A stretch of 28,789 bases of DNA from a virus. Below the pieces are notes generated by a model that searched no databases, was not told the DNA's origin, and was given only the letters and a program-made list of their open reading frames with translations. Both the position numbers and the translations under genes were made by a program. Each line of letters starts with the position of its first letter. Within the stretch, counting starts at the first letter, position 1. The stretch lies in IMG/VR virus record IMGVR_UViG_3300020195_000129, positions 1-28,789 of that record; one strand, written 5' to 3'. Below, in pieces: positions 15,950 to 22,385 of this stretch.

Positions 15950-16329
15950 ATAAACACCCGCGTCGCAATGGGCTGGCTCGTGCCCGCGTCAATGAAACCA
16001 TCAACGCTGAGAATCTCGCCCGTCTCGCCGCTCGGAAGCACGATTCTGTCTGCCTCTTGAATCCCGCGCCCGCCCGTTGCTGCGCTGAGCGCCGCAACGT
16101 CGAGGAACTGTACCGAGACCTTCGCCAGACTCAGCACACCGTTGGCGCGTCGGACCTCTTCCTGCTTCCAATCAACGATCGCCTTGAGCGTGATCATCCC
16201 CTCGGCATAGGTTCCCCCGCCATAGGGGTCTGTGCCCGTCATGCGCTCGAAGAACACGTTTGCCTGCAAAGTCTTCGTCACCGTGTCGGCGATTTTCACG
16301 CCAGCGCGCAGCACATTGAGCAGGCTCAT
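15946..16329 (-). CDS. Head-tail connector / head closure protein
   Basis: This 127-residue protein lies between the adaptor gene and the glycan block, in the neck gene position. MSLLNVLRAGVKIADTVTKT is followed by a beta-rich core (ITLKAIVDWKQEEVRRANG; SVQFLD). RIVLPSGETGEILSVDGF is typical of small head-closure or stopper proteins, whose barrel carries a substrate-like loop. Similar sequences in siphophages form the ring that closes the filled head and receives the tail. ATG 16329 lies in an ATGA overlap with the upstream adaptor. Assignment depends on order and motif feel rather than a diagnostic residue. Confidence 0.72.
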   Translation of the reverse strand: MSLLNVLRAGVKIADTVTKTLQANVFFERMTGTDPYGGGTYAEGMITLKAIVDWKQEEVRRANGVLSLAKVSVQFLDVAALSAATGGRGIQEADRIVLPSGETGEILSVDGFIDAGTSQPIATRVFM

Positions 16330-16910
16330 TCAGACACCACATCGAAAAGCGCCAGCAACCCGGAGCCCTCGAAGATCTCGTTAGTGAACCACCAGGCTGG
16401 CAGAAGCTCCCAGACTAGGTCGGGCAAAACGTGACGCTCGATCATGTCCTTGAACGTGACCGCCACGCTGCCCGCACTCACAGATTTGATGCCGCCGACA
16501 GAGACTGCATTGTCAAGCGTTGAATCCGACATCAGAAGTTGCCCGGCAAGCTCTGCGGTCGCATCCTTCAGGTCCTGCGGAATGACAGTCGAAAGGATGT
16601 CATTGCCGTTGCGGTCGCGCATGCCTGTGCGTGGCCACGCAAGCCGCTGCGTTGTCGTCGCGGGCGTGCCAGTCCATGCTCGGTTGGTGTAGTAGTAACG
16701 CGACTGACCGTCGACGCGCAATGCGCGGTTTGCGACAGACAGCGTTTCAAGCACCCGCGTTGCCATGATGAGCGCACGCGTTGGCACATCGCCAGTGGCA
16801 ACCCACGGCGTCGGGAGTGGAATTCTTGCGTCGTGATACACGGCAGCCTCAAGTAACGTCGCGTATGAATTCGACGTCACGCCGCCGACCGTTGCGTCAA
16901 TGCTTGGCAC
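16326..16910 (-). CDS. Head-tail adaptor (DnaT-like phage family)
   Basis: This 194-residue protein has the hallmarks of the phage family often labelled DnaT-like: SYATLLEAAVYHDAR near the N-terminus, RALIMATRVLETL, then QRLAWPRTGMRDRNGNDI (residues 88-105) and IPQDLKDATAELAGQLLMSD. Members sit after the capsid gene and are thought to be head-tail adaptors; the DnaT label comes from distant similarity and does not show DNA binding. The GTG start at 16910 has AAGGAG seven bases upstream and overlaps the preceding small gene by 14 bases. The C-terminus is rich in Trp and Leu. Confidence 0.82.
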   Translation of the reverse strand: MPSIDATVGGVTSNSYATLLEAAVYHDARIPLPTPWVATGDVPTRALIMATRVLETLSVANRALRVDGQSRYYYTNRAWTGTPATTTQRLAWPRTGMRDRNGNDILSTVIPQDLKDATAELAGQLLMSDSTLDNAVSVGGIKSVSAGSVAVTFKDMIERHVLPDLVWELLPAWWFTNEIFEGSGLLALFDVVSE

Positions 16911-17106
16911 GTCTGCGCTCCTTCTTGGTCTGCGGCTTCGGGTGCATGCGTCGGATCACGCCTTGCTCGTCGCGTCGATATACGGTGCGGTCACAAGTCC
17001 GAAAGACGTGTGTGCCCGCAGACGTAGGGTGCTCGATGGGCACGAAGACGCGCCGCCTGAGCTGTTCGGCGGTTGTGAACTCCTCGACGGGCTTCTCGGT
17101 ATCCAT
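16897..17106 (-). CDS. Small basic hypothetical protein downstream of the capsid gene
   Basis: This 69-residue protein starts at ATG 17106 and has no recognised family. The N-terminus is acidic (MDTEKPVEEF), the middle is beta-prone (VFVPIEHPTSAGTHVFRTCD), and the last 20 residues are strongly basic (HPKPQTKKERRRAKH), suggesting nucleic acid binding. Small genes at this spot in siphophages are sometimes head accessory proteins. No strong SD precedes it; GGGG lies about twelve bases upstream. Overlap of its end with the adaptor start, and codon-like composition, support it as real. Confidence 0.6.
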   Translation of the reverse strand: MDTEKPVEEFTTAEQLRRRVFVPIEHPTSAGTHVFRTCDRTVYRRDEQGVIRRMHPKPQTKKERRRAKH

Positions 17107-17258
17107 ATGCGGCTAGAACCCCTTAAATCCTTGTGGCGTTCTCGCAGGAACCGCGAACGGCTGTCTGGCTAGAGCTAACTAGCTTTGACTTGGCTCGCGG
17201 TTCCTGCGGCATCCTCGTAGCTTTTTATGGCTGAGCTACCTTACGGCTGAGCTGCCCT
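17107..17258 (-). other. Structured intergenic stretch after the capsid gene
   Basis: This 152-base gap is the largest non-coding stretch in the window. It holds a perfect 14-bp inverted repeat (17143-17156 with 17195-17208), a 6-bp hairpin (GTAGCT with AGCTAC, 17217-17239), and an imperfect direct repeat GGCTGAGCT at 17229 and 17244. No U-run follows any stem, so a simple intrinsic terminator is not supported. A processing or mRNA-stabilising element between very highly and less highly expressed genes is one possibility. Confidence 0.6.
17143..17208. repeat. Perfect 14-bp inverted repeat with 38-base spacer
   Basis: CGCAGGAACCGCGA at 17143-17156 is exactly complementary to TCGCGGTTCCTGCG at 17195-17208. 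The spacer contains a smaller GCTAG/CTAGC stem. In RNA it would make a long, strong hairpin starting about 50 bases after the capsid gene's stop. Confidence 0.9.
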
Positions 17259-18320
17259 TTAGGCGCGGGTGCCGTGCACGATTCCGCTGTTGCCGTTGTA
17301 GTCCGAGCGGACGCGGGGGATCATGATGCCCATCACGATGTTGTGGATCGTGAAGCCATCGAGCGACGTCCACGGAATGACCGTGGGAGGCTGTCCGACG
17401 ACGATGTCAACGACATCGTTCGTCATCTGCACGAGCGTCGCCTGCTTGCCGACCGCGGCAGCCGGGTAAAGGTCCGCCGAGCGGAACTTGATCGGACGAC
17501 CGCCCGCCTGGATCATCTCCAGGCGCTTCTGGATCGTGTCGGTCGTGTTGACCTTGAAGTCGCCCTGCATCAGGTTCATCGTCTTCGTCCCGACGTAGAG
17601 GTTGTAGGGGCCGTATTTGAAATCGGCCTGGAGCGCGTCGATCATGCCCAGCAGATCAGCGGCCATCGCCGGACCCGTCGTGCCAATCGTGTTCGCGCCC
17701 GTCCAGTCTACCGAGAGGGGGTAGAGGTTGGCGTCGGGCGCGTTGAGCAGGCCGGGAGCCGTGTAGCCTGCGACGTTGAGGTCGAGACCGTCGAGGGTCG
17801 TCGCGCCGTTCAGCGCCGCGTCCTCGAATGCCTCGTTGACGGCACGCGTGCACTGCTGCACGAGCGAGACGTCGAGGGGCGTGCCGATGCGCTGGGACAT
17901 CTTGAGCGTGCGGATGTCCAACTCGAAGCCGTCCGTCGTCAGGTAGATCGGCAGACGGCTCGACAGCACGTTCGGCAACTTGTTCTCGGTGCGCGACGAG
18001 GGCGTCATGACGCGCTGAGCGGCGCCGACGCGGTTCGTCTTGTTCCACTCAATCTGCGTGACGCTGAGCGGGTCGGTCAGGTTGTAGGTGAGGCCCTCGG
18101 CGAGCAGATCGGCCACGAACGTCAGCCGCTGCATTCCGACCTCAACCACCGCCTTGTCGATCACGACCTGCGCCCGATCCGTGAGGGGCGCGAGGGCGCG
18201 AAAGCCCGGAGCGCGCAGGTTGGTGACGTTCAGCTCACCCTCCTGCAACGCCTTGAGCACGACGTCGGACAACGGGCTGTTCTTGCCCATCGCCGTGATA
18301 CGCATCTTGTCAAACGACAT
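17259..18320 (-). CDS. Major capsid protein (HK97 fold, encapsulin-like family)
   Basis: This 353-residue protein has the length and layout of the encapsulin-like phage capsid proteins. MGKNSPLSDVVLKALQEG forms the N-terminal segment, followed by LRAPGFRALAPLTDRAQVVI. SSRLPIYLTTDGFELDIRTL lies in the peripheral region, and a helix (VQQCTRAVNEAFEDAALNG) with an A-domain-like end (PYNLYVGTKTMNLM, DVVDIVVGQPP) completes the fold. Large gene dose is suggested by a perfect AAGGAGG eight bases before ATG 18320. It follows the protease-scaffold and decoration genes, as expected for a capsid module. No long N-terminal delta domain is seen, consistent with a scaffold supplied by the upstream fusion protein. 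The family is confident, the exact subfamily less so. Confidence 0.87.
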   Translation of the reverse strand: MSFDKMRITAMGKNSPLSDVVLKALQEGELNVTNLRAPGFRALAPLTDRAQVVIDKAVVEVGMQRLTFVADLLAEGLTYNLTDPLSVTQIEWNKTNRVGAAQRVMTPSSRTENKLPNVLSSRLPIYLTTDGFELDIRTLKMSQRIGTPLDVSLVQQCTRAVNEAFEDAALNGATTLDGLDLNVAGYTAPGLLNAPDANLYPLSVDWTGANTIGTTGPAMAADLLGMIDALQADFKYGPYNLYVGTKTMNLMQGDFKVNTTDTIQKRLEMIQAGGRPIKFRSADLYPAAAVGKQATLVQMTNDVVDIVVGQPPTVIPWTSLDGFTIHNIVMGIMIPRVRSDYNGNSGIVHGTRA

Positions 18321-18362
18321 GTCTTGATCCTCCTTCTGAGATTGTTAGGCGCTAACCTGCGC

Positions 18363-18803
18363 CTAGATGGTTTCGACGCGGATGCGCGTCAAGACGGTGA
18401 CAGAGGGCTTGTTCTCCAGCGCCACGAAGAGCGCCGTGCCGGCTGCGAGAGCACGCAGCGTGCCGTTGCCGGCCGACTCGAGCTTCACGCCTGCCGCGAT
18501 GTCCTGACCCGACGCGATCAGCATCCAGAACGTCGAGCCGCCGCGACCGATGGACGCCTCCACGAGGTTGCCCGCCGCGTAGTTGTCGTCGACGCCCAGG
18601 TTCATCATCGACTGGTTGGTTGCGACAGCGCGGCCCGTGTCGCCGGCCGCCGTTGCGTGCTTGCGCCACCGGATGACACCGGCGCTGTTGAACCGCTCGA
18701 TCAGATGACCGGGCGTGATGGCCTCGCTTGCGGCGAGATCGTTCACCTGGATGCGGTCACCGCCCAGGTAGACGGTGTTCGGCGAGTAACGCGTGATCGA
18801 CAT
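18363..18803 (-). CDS. Probable head decoration protein
   Basis: This 146-residue protein lies between the protease-scaffold and capsid genes, the usual slot of the capsid-stabilising decoration protein. It is small, beta-rich and Ala/Gly-rich: NDLAASEAITPGHLIERF, then GVDDNYAAGNLVEASIGRGG, AAGVKLESAGNGTLRALAAG, and a final strand pair. This pattern of short strands joined by Gly-rich turns resembles phage decoration proteins that bind capsid three-fold sites. ATG 18803 has GAGGAG eight bases upstream, a signal strong enough for a high-copy virion protein. Identity is inferred from order and composition. Confidence 0.75.
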   Translation of the reverse strand: MSITRYSPNTVYLGGDRIQVNDLAASEAITPGHLIERFNSAGVIRWRKHATAAGDTGRAVATNQSMMNLGVDDNYAAGNLVEASIGRGGSTFWMLIASGQDIAAGVKLESAGNGTLRALAAGTALFVALENKPSVTVLTRIRVETI

Positions 18804-18839
18804 TCTTTCTTCTCCTCTGTTTGAGCTGCTGTGTTACTG

Positions 18840-20498
18840 TTACTTGGACGCCTGAAGAGCCTTGATGCTCTCGGCGTAGGCGTCGGGAGGTGCGAAGTTC
18901 TCGCCGGCCGCACGCATGCGCGGAATCGGACGAGCGCTGTAGTCGGGAGCGTCGACCTTGGCAATCGCTGCCAGCTTGCGCAACGCGGGGAGGGGCATCT
19001 CCTTGAGTTCCGCCTCGCTGAAGATGCTCTCGGCCGCAACCTTCAACGTGGTGATGAGCGCGGTCTGCTCGGCTTCGTCTTTCGCCTTCGCGTCGGCGAC
19101 GAGCGAGCGGATGGATGCGGGTGCACGCTTGAGGAAGTCGGCCTCATCGAGCACGCGCTCGGTCGAGGCGCGGAGGTCGGTCGTCAGCTTCTCGACCTTC
19201 TCCTCGAGGGACCGCTTGTCGTTGCGGTCGGACTCGGCCTGAGCGCGCTCACGCGCTTCCTTGGCCTTCGCCAGCTTTTCAGCCTCGGCATCGGCCTCAG
19301 CCTTGGTCTTGGCCGCTTCCGTCGCCGTCTTGGCCGCTTCCACCGCCGTCTCGGCGAGAGAAAGGAAATGGGTCAGGCGGTCGTCTGATGCCGCTTCGAG
19401 CATCTTGACGTCGTCTGCCGTGAATCCGCTGCATGCGCAGCTGGTGAGCTTGCTGATCAACACTTTCCGGTCCATGCTGTCCTCCTGGCGGGTTTCTGCC
19501 GCCTTCAACTGTCCAACTCCGTCGCAGGCTTCGCACGGGTTTCCGCCGTGCGCGCCTGAGCCTTTGCACCTCGGGCATTCTTCCGCACCCGCAAGCGCAC
19601 GCTTCACAAAGACCACCTCAGCAGGGACGTCTGAGGGTGCCGCATCGAACAGCTTAAACCCCTGCTTGCTCATCTCCTCGACGAGCGTATCGAGCTTCGT
19701 GCTAGGCGCAGACACCGTTTTCATCTCGCCGCCCTTGTCGAGAATCTTACGCAACGATGTTTGCGCTGCGGGGTCCATCCACTTAGGCATTGAATGCCCG
19801 CCGCCGCTGCTACCGCCTGGATTACCCGGACCACCCTCGCCCCCTGAGTGCCCGAAGTTTCCTGAGCTTGAACCACCAAGCGCCTTAAGATCCTCCGCGT
19901 CGAACGCGAAGACATCCGCCGACGCTGCCGACGCTGCTCGGTGTGCGCCGCAGCCCATTTCAACAGAGCAGGCTCCGCGACCATCCGGCAGGAACGCAAG
20001 GTGGTCTGAGCTAAGCGCAGCCCATGCGGTTTGATACGCCTTGCCGTTGTGCTCGCCGGGCTTCGAGTGCGTCGCGACCATCGCTCCGACGCTGACCTCG
20101 ATCACGGTCCCTGCGCGCAGCTTTGCGACAACATCAGCGCGGCCGAGCGCCTCGAGGCGCGTTGGATCGATATAGGCGTCCATCAACAGGCGCTTGTTCT
20201 CGATGCGCGTGTTGAAAATCGTGCCGATGTATTGCCCATCGAGGACCGTCGGGTCATTGGCGGCGATGTGTATGCCGTTCTTGACTGGGTGCATAAGCAC
20301 CACAGGGCGCCCGTTCCACTGATGGACATTCGCAGACAGCGTTGCGAGCGGGACAAACTCTTTCTCGCTCGCGTTCACGGCATGAATGACGCCCTCCATG
20401 AGCGCGATAACAGGCACGACAAGATGCTCACGCCCGCTAAACATCACAGACTTGATCTTGCCTGCGGTATTCGAAAGAAGATGTCGGATCTCGTTCAT
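18840..20498 (-). CDS. Prohead protease-scaffold fusion (DUF2213-like) with inserted Gly-rich module
   Basis: The 552-residue protein has several parts. Residues 1-195 match the DUF2213 group thought to be prohead proteases of MuF-type phages: MEGVIHAVNASEKEFVPL, GRPVVLMHPV, GTVIEVSVGAMVATHS and LSSDHLAFLPDGRGACSVE. Residues 208-231 are the module SSSGNFGHSGGEGG..NPGGSS shared with the next upstream genes. About 70 unassigned residues follow, then a DnaJ-like zinc-finger segment (CPRCKGSG, CEACDGVG). Residues 370-480 are an Ala/Glu/Lys-rich coiled coil, and a C-terminal helical end completes a scaffold-like half. Fusion of protease and scaffold is common in heads of this kind. ATG 20498 overlaps the upstream stop (ATGA). 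The shared module suggests a link to assembly or proteolytic processing. Confidence 0.82.
   Translation of the reverse strand: MNEIRHLLSNTAGKIKSVMFSGREHLVVPVIALMEGVIHAVNASEKEFVPLATLSANVHQWNGRPVVLMHPVKNGIHIAANDPTVLDGQYIGTIFNTRIENKRLLMDAYIDPTRLEALGRADVVAKLRAGTVIEVSVGAMVATHSKPGEHNGKAYQTAWAALSSDHLAFLPDGRGACSVEMGCGAHRAASAASADVFAFDAEDLKALGGSSSGNFGHSGGEGGPGNPGGSSGGGHSMPKWMDPAAQTSLRKILDKGGEMKTVSAPSTKLDTLVEEMSKQGFKLFDAAPSDVPAEVVFVKRALAGAEECPRCKGSGAHGGNPCEACDGVGQLKAAETRQEDSMDRKVLISKLTSCACSGFTADDVKMLEAASDDRLTHFLSLAETAVEAAKTATEAAKTKAEADAEAEKLAKAKEARERAQAESDRNDKRSLEEKVEKLTTDLRASTERVLDEADFLKRAPASIRSLVADAKAKDEAEQTALITTLKVAAESIFSEAELKEMPLPALRKLAAIAKVDAPDYSARPIPRMRAAGENFAPPDAYAESIKALQASK
19806..19877 (-). repeat. 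Gly-rich module copy 6 (in protease-scaffold)
   Basis: This 24-residue copy begins GGSSSGNFGHSGG and ends NPGGSS. It carries the 17-base core CCTGAGTGCCCGAAGTT (plus strand), identical in four of the six copies. It joins the protease part to the rest of the fusion. Confidence 0.9.
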
Positions 20499-21616
20499 GA
20501 TAATCCCTCTGTGCAGCGGCAGCGTGGGTGCAAAGGAGGGCCCTCGATATCGCCTTTGTAGGTTCCGTCAAGGCGCGCTGTGGTTCCGTCAAGCTCCTCG
20601 CAAAGCGGGCACGCGCCAGGAACGGCAATCCACACACGCCTCTCGCGTCCGGTAAGCCAGCCCTCCTCAACATCGCGAGCCCAGGCTTGACGCTGACCGG
20701 CTGAAACAGCTGCCATGCTTTCGGTGCGTGCTATCAGCTTCGCGCGGGCCTCATCGCCTACCATCTCCATCACACCCGCAACGACTGTGTCAAAGTCCAC
20801 GCCTTCGAACCCGAGGGCTATGGCTTCGCGGATGTTCTTGCGCGTCGTCTTCGAGAGGCCCTTCGCCAGCTTCGCTGCGTGCTTGCGAGCCCAGTCCGCG
20901 GCATCCTCGTTTGTGACGTCGTAGCGGATCTTCGCACTGCGTACGCGGCTGCCTGTTTTCTTGGCGACGCGGAGACCGAGGGTTCGACCGCCCGCATCAC
21001 GAAGCTCATTAGATTCTCGCGGAACCAGCAGAGGAACATAAAACACCACGCCCTGTTGAGGTTCTTCCGCGCTACGCCACTCTTCCCTCTTTTGGTCAAA
21101 TATCCATATATCCGAGATCCACTCTGGTTTGATGTCACCGTGAAACTCGAACTCTTTGTCAGTATGCCCTATGTTCGAGTCCGCACGTAACAACGCTCGC
21201 ACATCATCCGGGATACGCACCCCAAGAATGACAGGATCGGTCATGCGGAAGCCTCGTTCACTCGTGCGTTTCAAGTCTTCTTTTCTTTGTGCCATCAACG
21301 CGTAGTTTGTGGCAGTCACTCTATCTGATGCGATATAGACAACACCAGGCTTTGACTGCTGCCAGTATTGTCCTACCTTTGCTCTCAGTAAGCCAGAGGT
21401 TCTAATCTGTTCGAGGTTTTCTGCCGAGGTTCCATGGAAATACGATTCACTGCCCCCCTCCGAAGCGCTGCTCCCACCCGGATTGCCCTTACCGCCCTCA
21501 CCGCCTGAGTGCCCGAAGTTTCCGCTGCCAGGACCGCCGAGGTCCCTCAGCTGCATGAGAACCGCATCCTCAACAGGGGTGCCCATATGCGACACAAAGT
21601 CAAGTGGGTTCGTCAT
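20495..21616 (-). CDS. Module + ADP-ribosyltransferase-like domain + C-terminal half of MuF minor head protein
   Basis: This 373-residue protein has three parts. Residues 1-26 lead into the Gly-rich module (27-50). Residues 58-190 look like a small ADP-ribosyltransferase-fold domain: YFHGTSAENLEQIRTSGLL with His61, then GVVYIASDRVTATNYA with Tyr94; the third catalytic residue is uncertain, perhaps in EWRSAEEP. Residues 200-373 match the C-terminal part of SPP1 gp7/Mu F-type minor head proteins: ADWARKHAAKLAKGLS, LIARTESMAAVSAGQ, then CPLCEELDG and PPLHPRCRC, the metal-binding cysteine/histidine end. The N-terminal MuF helices are missing here and seem to lie in the gene three upstream. ATGA overlaps bound both ends. 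MuF is secure; the ART call is moderate. Confidence 0.78.
   Translation of the reverse strand: MTNPLDFVSHMGTPVEDAVLMQLRDLGGPGSGNFGHSGGEGGKGNPGGSSASEGGSESYFHGTSAENLEQIRTSGLLRAKVGQYWQQSKPGVVYIASDRVTATNYALMAQRKEDLKRTSERGFRMTDPVILGVRIPDDVRALLRADSNIGHTDKEFEFHGDIKPEWISDIWIFDQKREEWRSAEEPQQGVVFYVPLLVPRESNELRDAGGRTLGLRVAKKTGSRVRSAKIRYDVTNEDAADWARKHAAKLAKGLSKTTRKNIREAIALGFEGVDFDTVVAGVMEMVGDEARAKLIARTESMAAVSAGQRQAWARDVEEGWLTGRERRVWIAVPGACPLCEELDGTTARLDGTYKGDIEGPPLHPRCRCTEGLS
21467..21538 (-). repeat. Gly-rich module copy 5 (before ART-like domain)
   Basis: This 24-residue copy (GGPGSGNFGHSGGEGG, then KGNPGGSS) includes the 17-base core CCTGAGTGCCCGAAGTT. It lies just before the ART-like domain. Confidence 0.92.
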
Positions 21617-22215
21617 AGCTTGCGGAGCCCCATGCCGCCGGTTTTGATGGCGTTGCGGGCGTTCTTGTCCGTGCTGCCAAGCACGCCATAGAGTTTCGCT
21701 TTGTAGAGGTATTTCAGGTAACGGCCGCGATCATAGGTAATGCCGAAGTATTTGCTGTTCTCCGGGTTATCCCATGTCGGATCAACCACTGTGCCGTCTT
21801 TTGTTACTGCCCACGCGTGCTGAAAGGGTAGGTCGCCGAGTTCACCGCTATACGCAATACCCTCAGCATAATCAAGATCCTCGCGCTCCATGACGAGTAG
21901 CGATGCGTTCTTGTAGCATTGCTTCGGCGTACCGCGTCCGACATCAGAGGGCAGAGGCGCAGCAGTATGTTCCTCACCGTAAGCTGCGATGTAGCGCACA
22001 GCATCTGATCCGTTAGAAGAACCGAGTGGCGGAATAAAAGGCATCGCTAATGTGTTCGTCTGAGCACTCGCGAGCGTTTCTTGCCGACGCACCTCAGGGG
22101 TCTCATCGCCCGGCCCGCTGCTACCACCAGGGTTGCCCTCGCCACCCTTACCACCTGAGTGCCCGAAGTTCCCGCTGCCGGGACCGCCAGCACCGCGGAA
22201 CTGCTGCATAATCAC
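21613..22215 (-). CDS. Module + papain/transglutaminase-like Cys-His-Asp protein
   Basis: This is a 200-residue protein. Residues 10-33 are the Gly-rich module, followed by a variable linker. The domain from about 70 has an ordered Cys-His-Asp set: GTPKQCYKNA with Cys100, LPFQHAWAVTKDG with His133, and TVVDPTWDN with Asp145, then KYFGITYDRGRYLKYLY. That order and spacing suits papain-like or transglutaminase-like cysteine enzymes. It could cleave or deamidate a protein; the substrate is unknown. The start is GTG 22215 in a GTGA overlap with the small upstream gene, or the ATG two codons on. It stands between the two presumed halves of the minor head protein. Catalytic class is inferred. Confidence 0.7.
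   Translation of the reverse strand: MIMQQFRGAGGPGSGNFGHSGGKGGEGNPGGSSGPGDETPEVRRQETLASAQTNTLAMPFIPPLGSSNGSDAVRYIAAYGEEHTAAPLPSDVGRGTPKQCYKNASLLVMEREDLDYAEGIAYSGELGDLPFQHAWAVTKDGTVVDPTWDNPENSKYFGITYDRGRYLKYLYKAKLYGVLGSTDKNARNAIKTGGMGLRKL
22117..22188 (-). repeat. Gly-rich module copy 4 (before papain-like domain)
   Basis: This 24-residue copy (GGPGSGNFGHSGGKGG, then EGNPGGSS) carries the same 17-base DNA core as copies 3, 5 and 6. It is only nine codons from the start of its gene. Confidence 0.92.
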
Positions 22216-22385
22216 AGGTCCGGAACCTCATAGGGAACATCGACATCGAGCCCGCGAGCGCGGATCTCATCGCACTCCTTTTCAAGCTGCGCGTACATCG
22301 CCTCGGCCTCGGGGCCGGTCATTGTATGCGGCTTCTTGGCCACAATCTCGACAAGCATACGAGAGATGTCGTCGCTATCGATCAC
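22212..22385 (-). CDS. Small acidic hypothetical protein in the head cassette region
   Basis: This protein of about 57 residues is rich in Asp and Glu (SDDISRMLVEIVAKK, AYAQ-like helix AEAMYAQLEKECDEIRARG, then VDVPYEVPDL). GTG 22385 is chosen because it overlaps the upstream stop as GTGA and has AAGGGG five bases before it; a GTG ten codons upstream is the alternative. No family is recognised. A small acidic helical protein beside a toxin-like kinase might be an inhibitor or antitoxin, but nothing in the sequence shows this directly. Confidence 0.55.
   Translation of the reverse strand: MIDSDDISRMLVEIVAKKPHTMTGPEAEAMYAQLEKECDEIRARGLDVDVPYEVPDL

Noticed and set aside
17143-17208. Intrinsic terminator after the capsid gene
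   Set aside because: The stem is strong but has a 38-base loop and no U-run on either side, and essential neck and tail genes follow in the same direction.
17217-17255. tRNA-like GGTAGCTCAGCC strings on the minus strand after the capsid gene
   Set aside because: The string resembles a D-arm but no acceptor stem, anticodon arm or T-arm with proper spacing can be built around it; the two copies are just a short direct repeat.
17274-18824. Long plus-strand open frame of about 516 codons opposite the capsid and decoration genes
   Set aside because: It is a shadow of high-GC minus-strand genes: very rich in Arg, Val, His and Glu with no domain, while the opposite strand encodes clear structural proteins with strong SDs.
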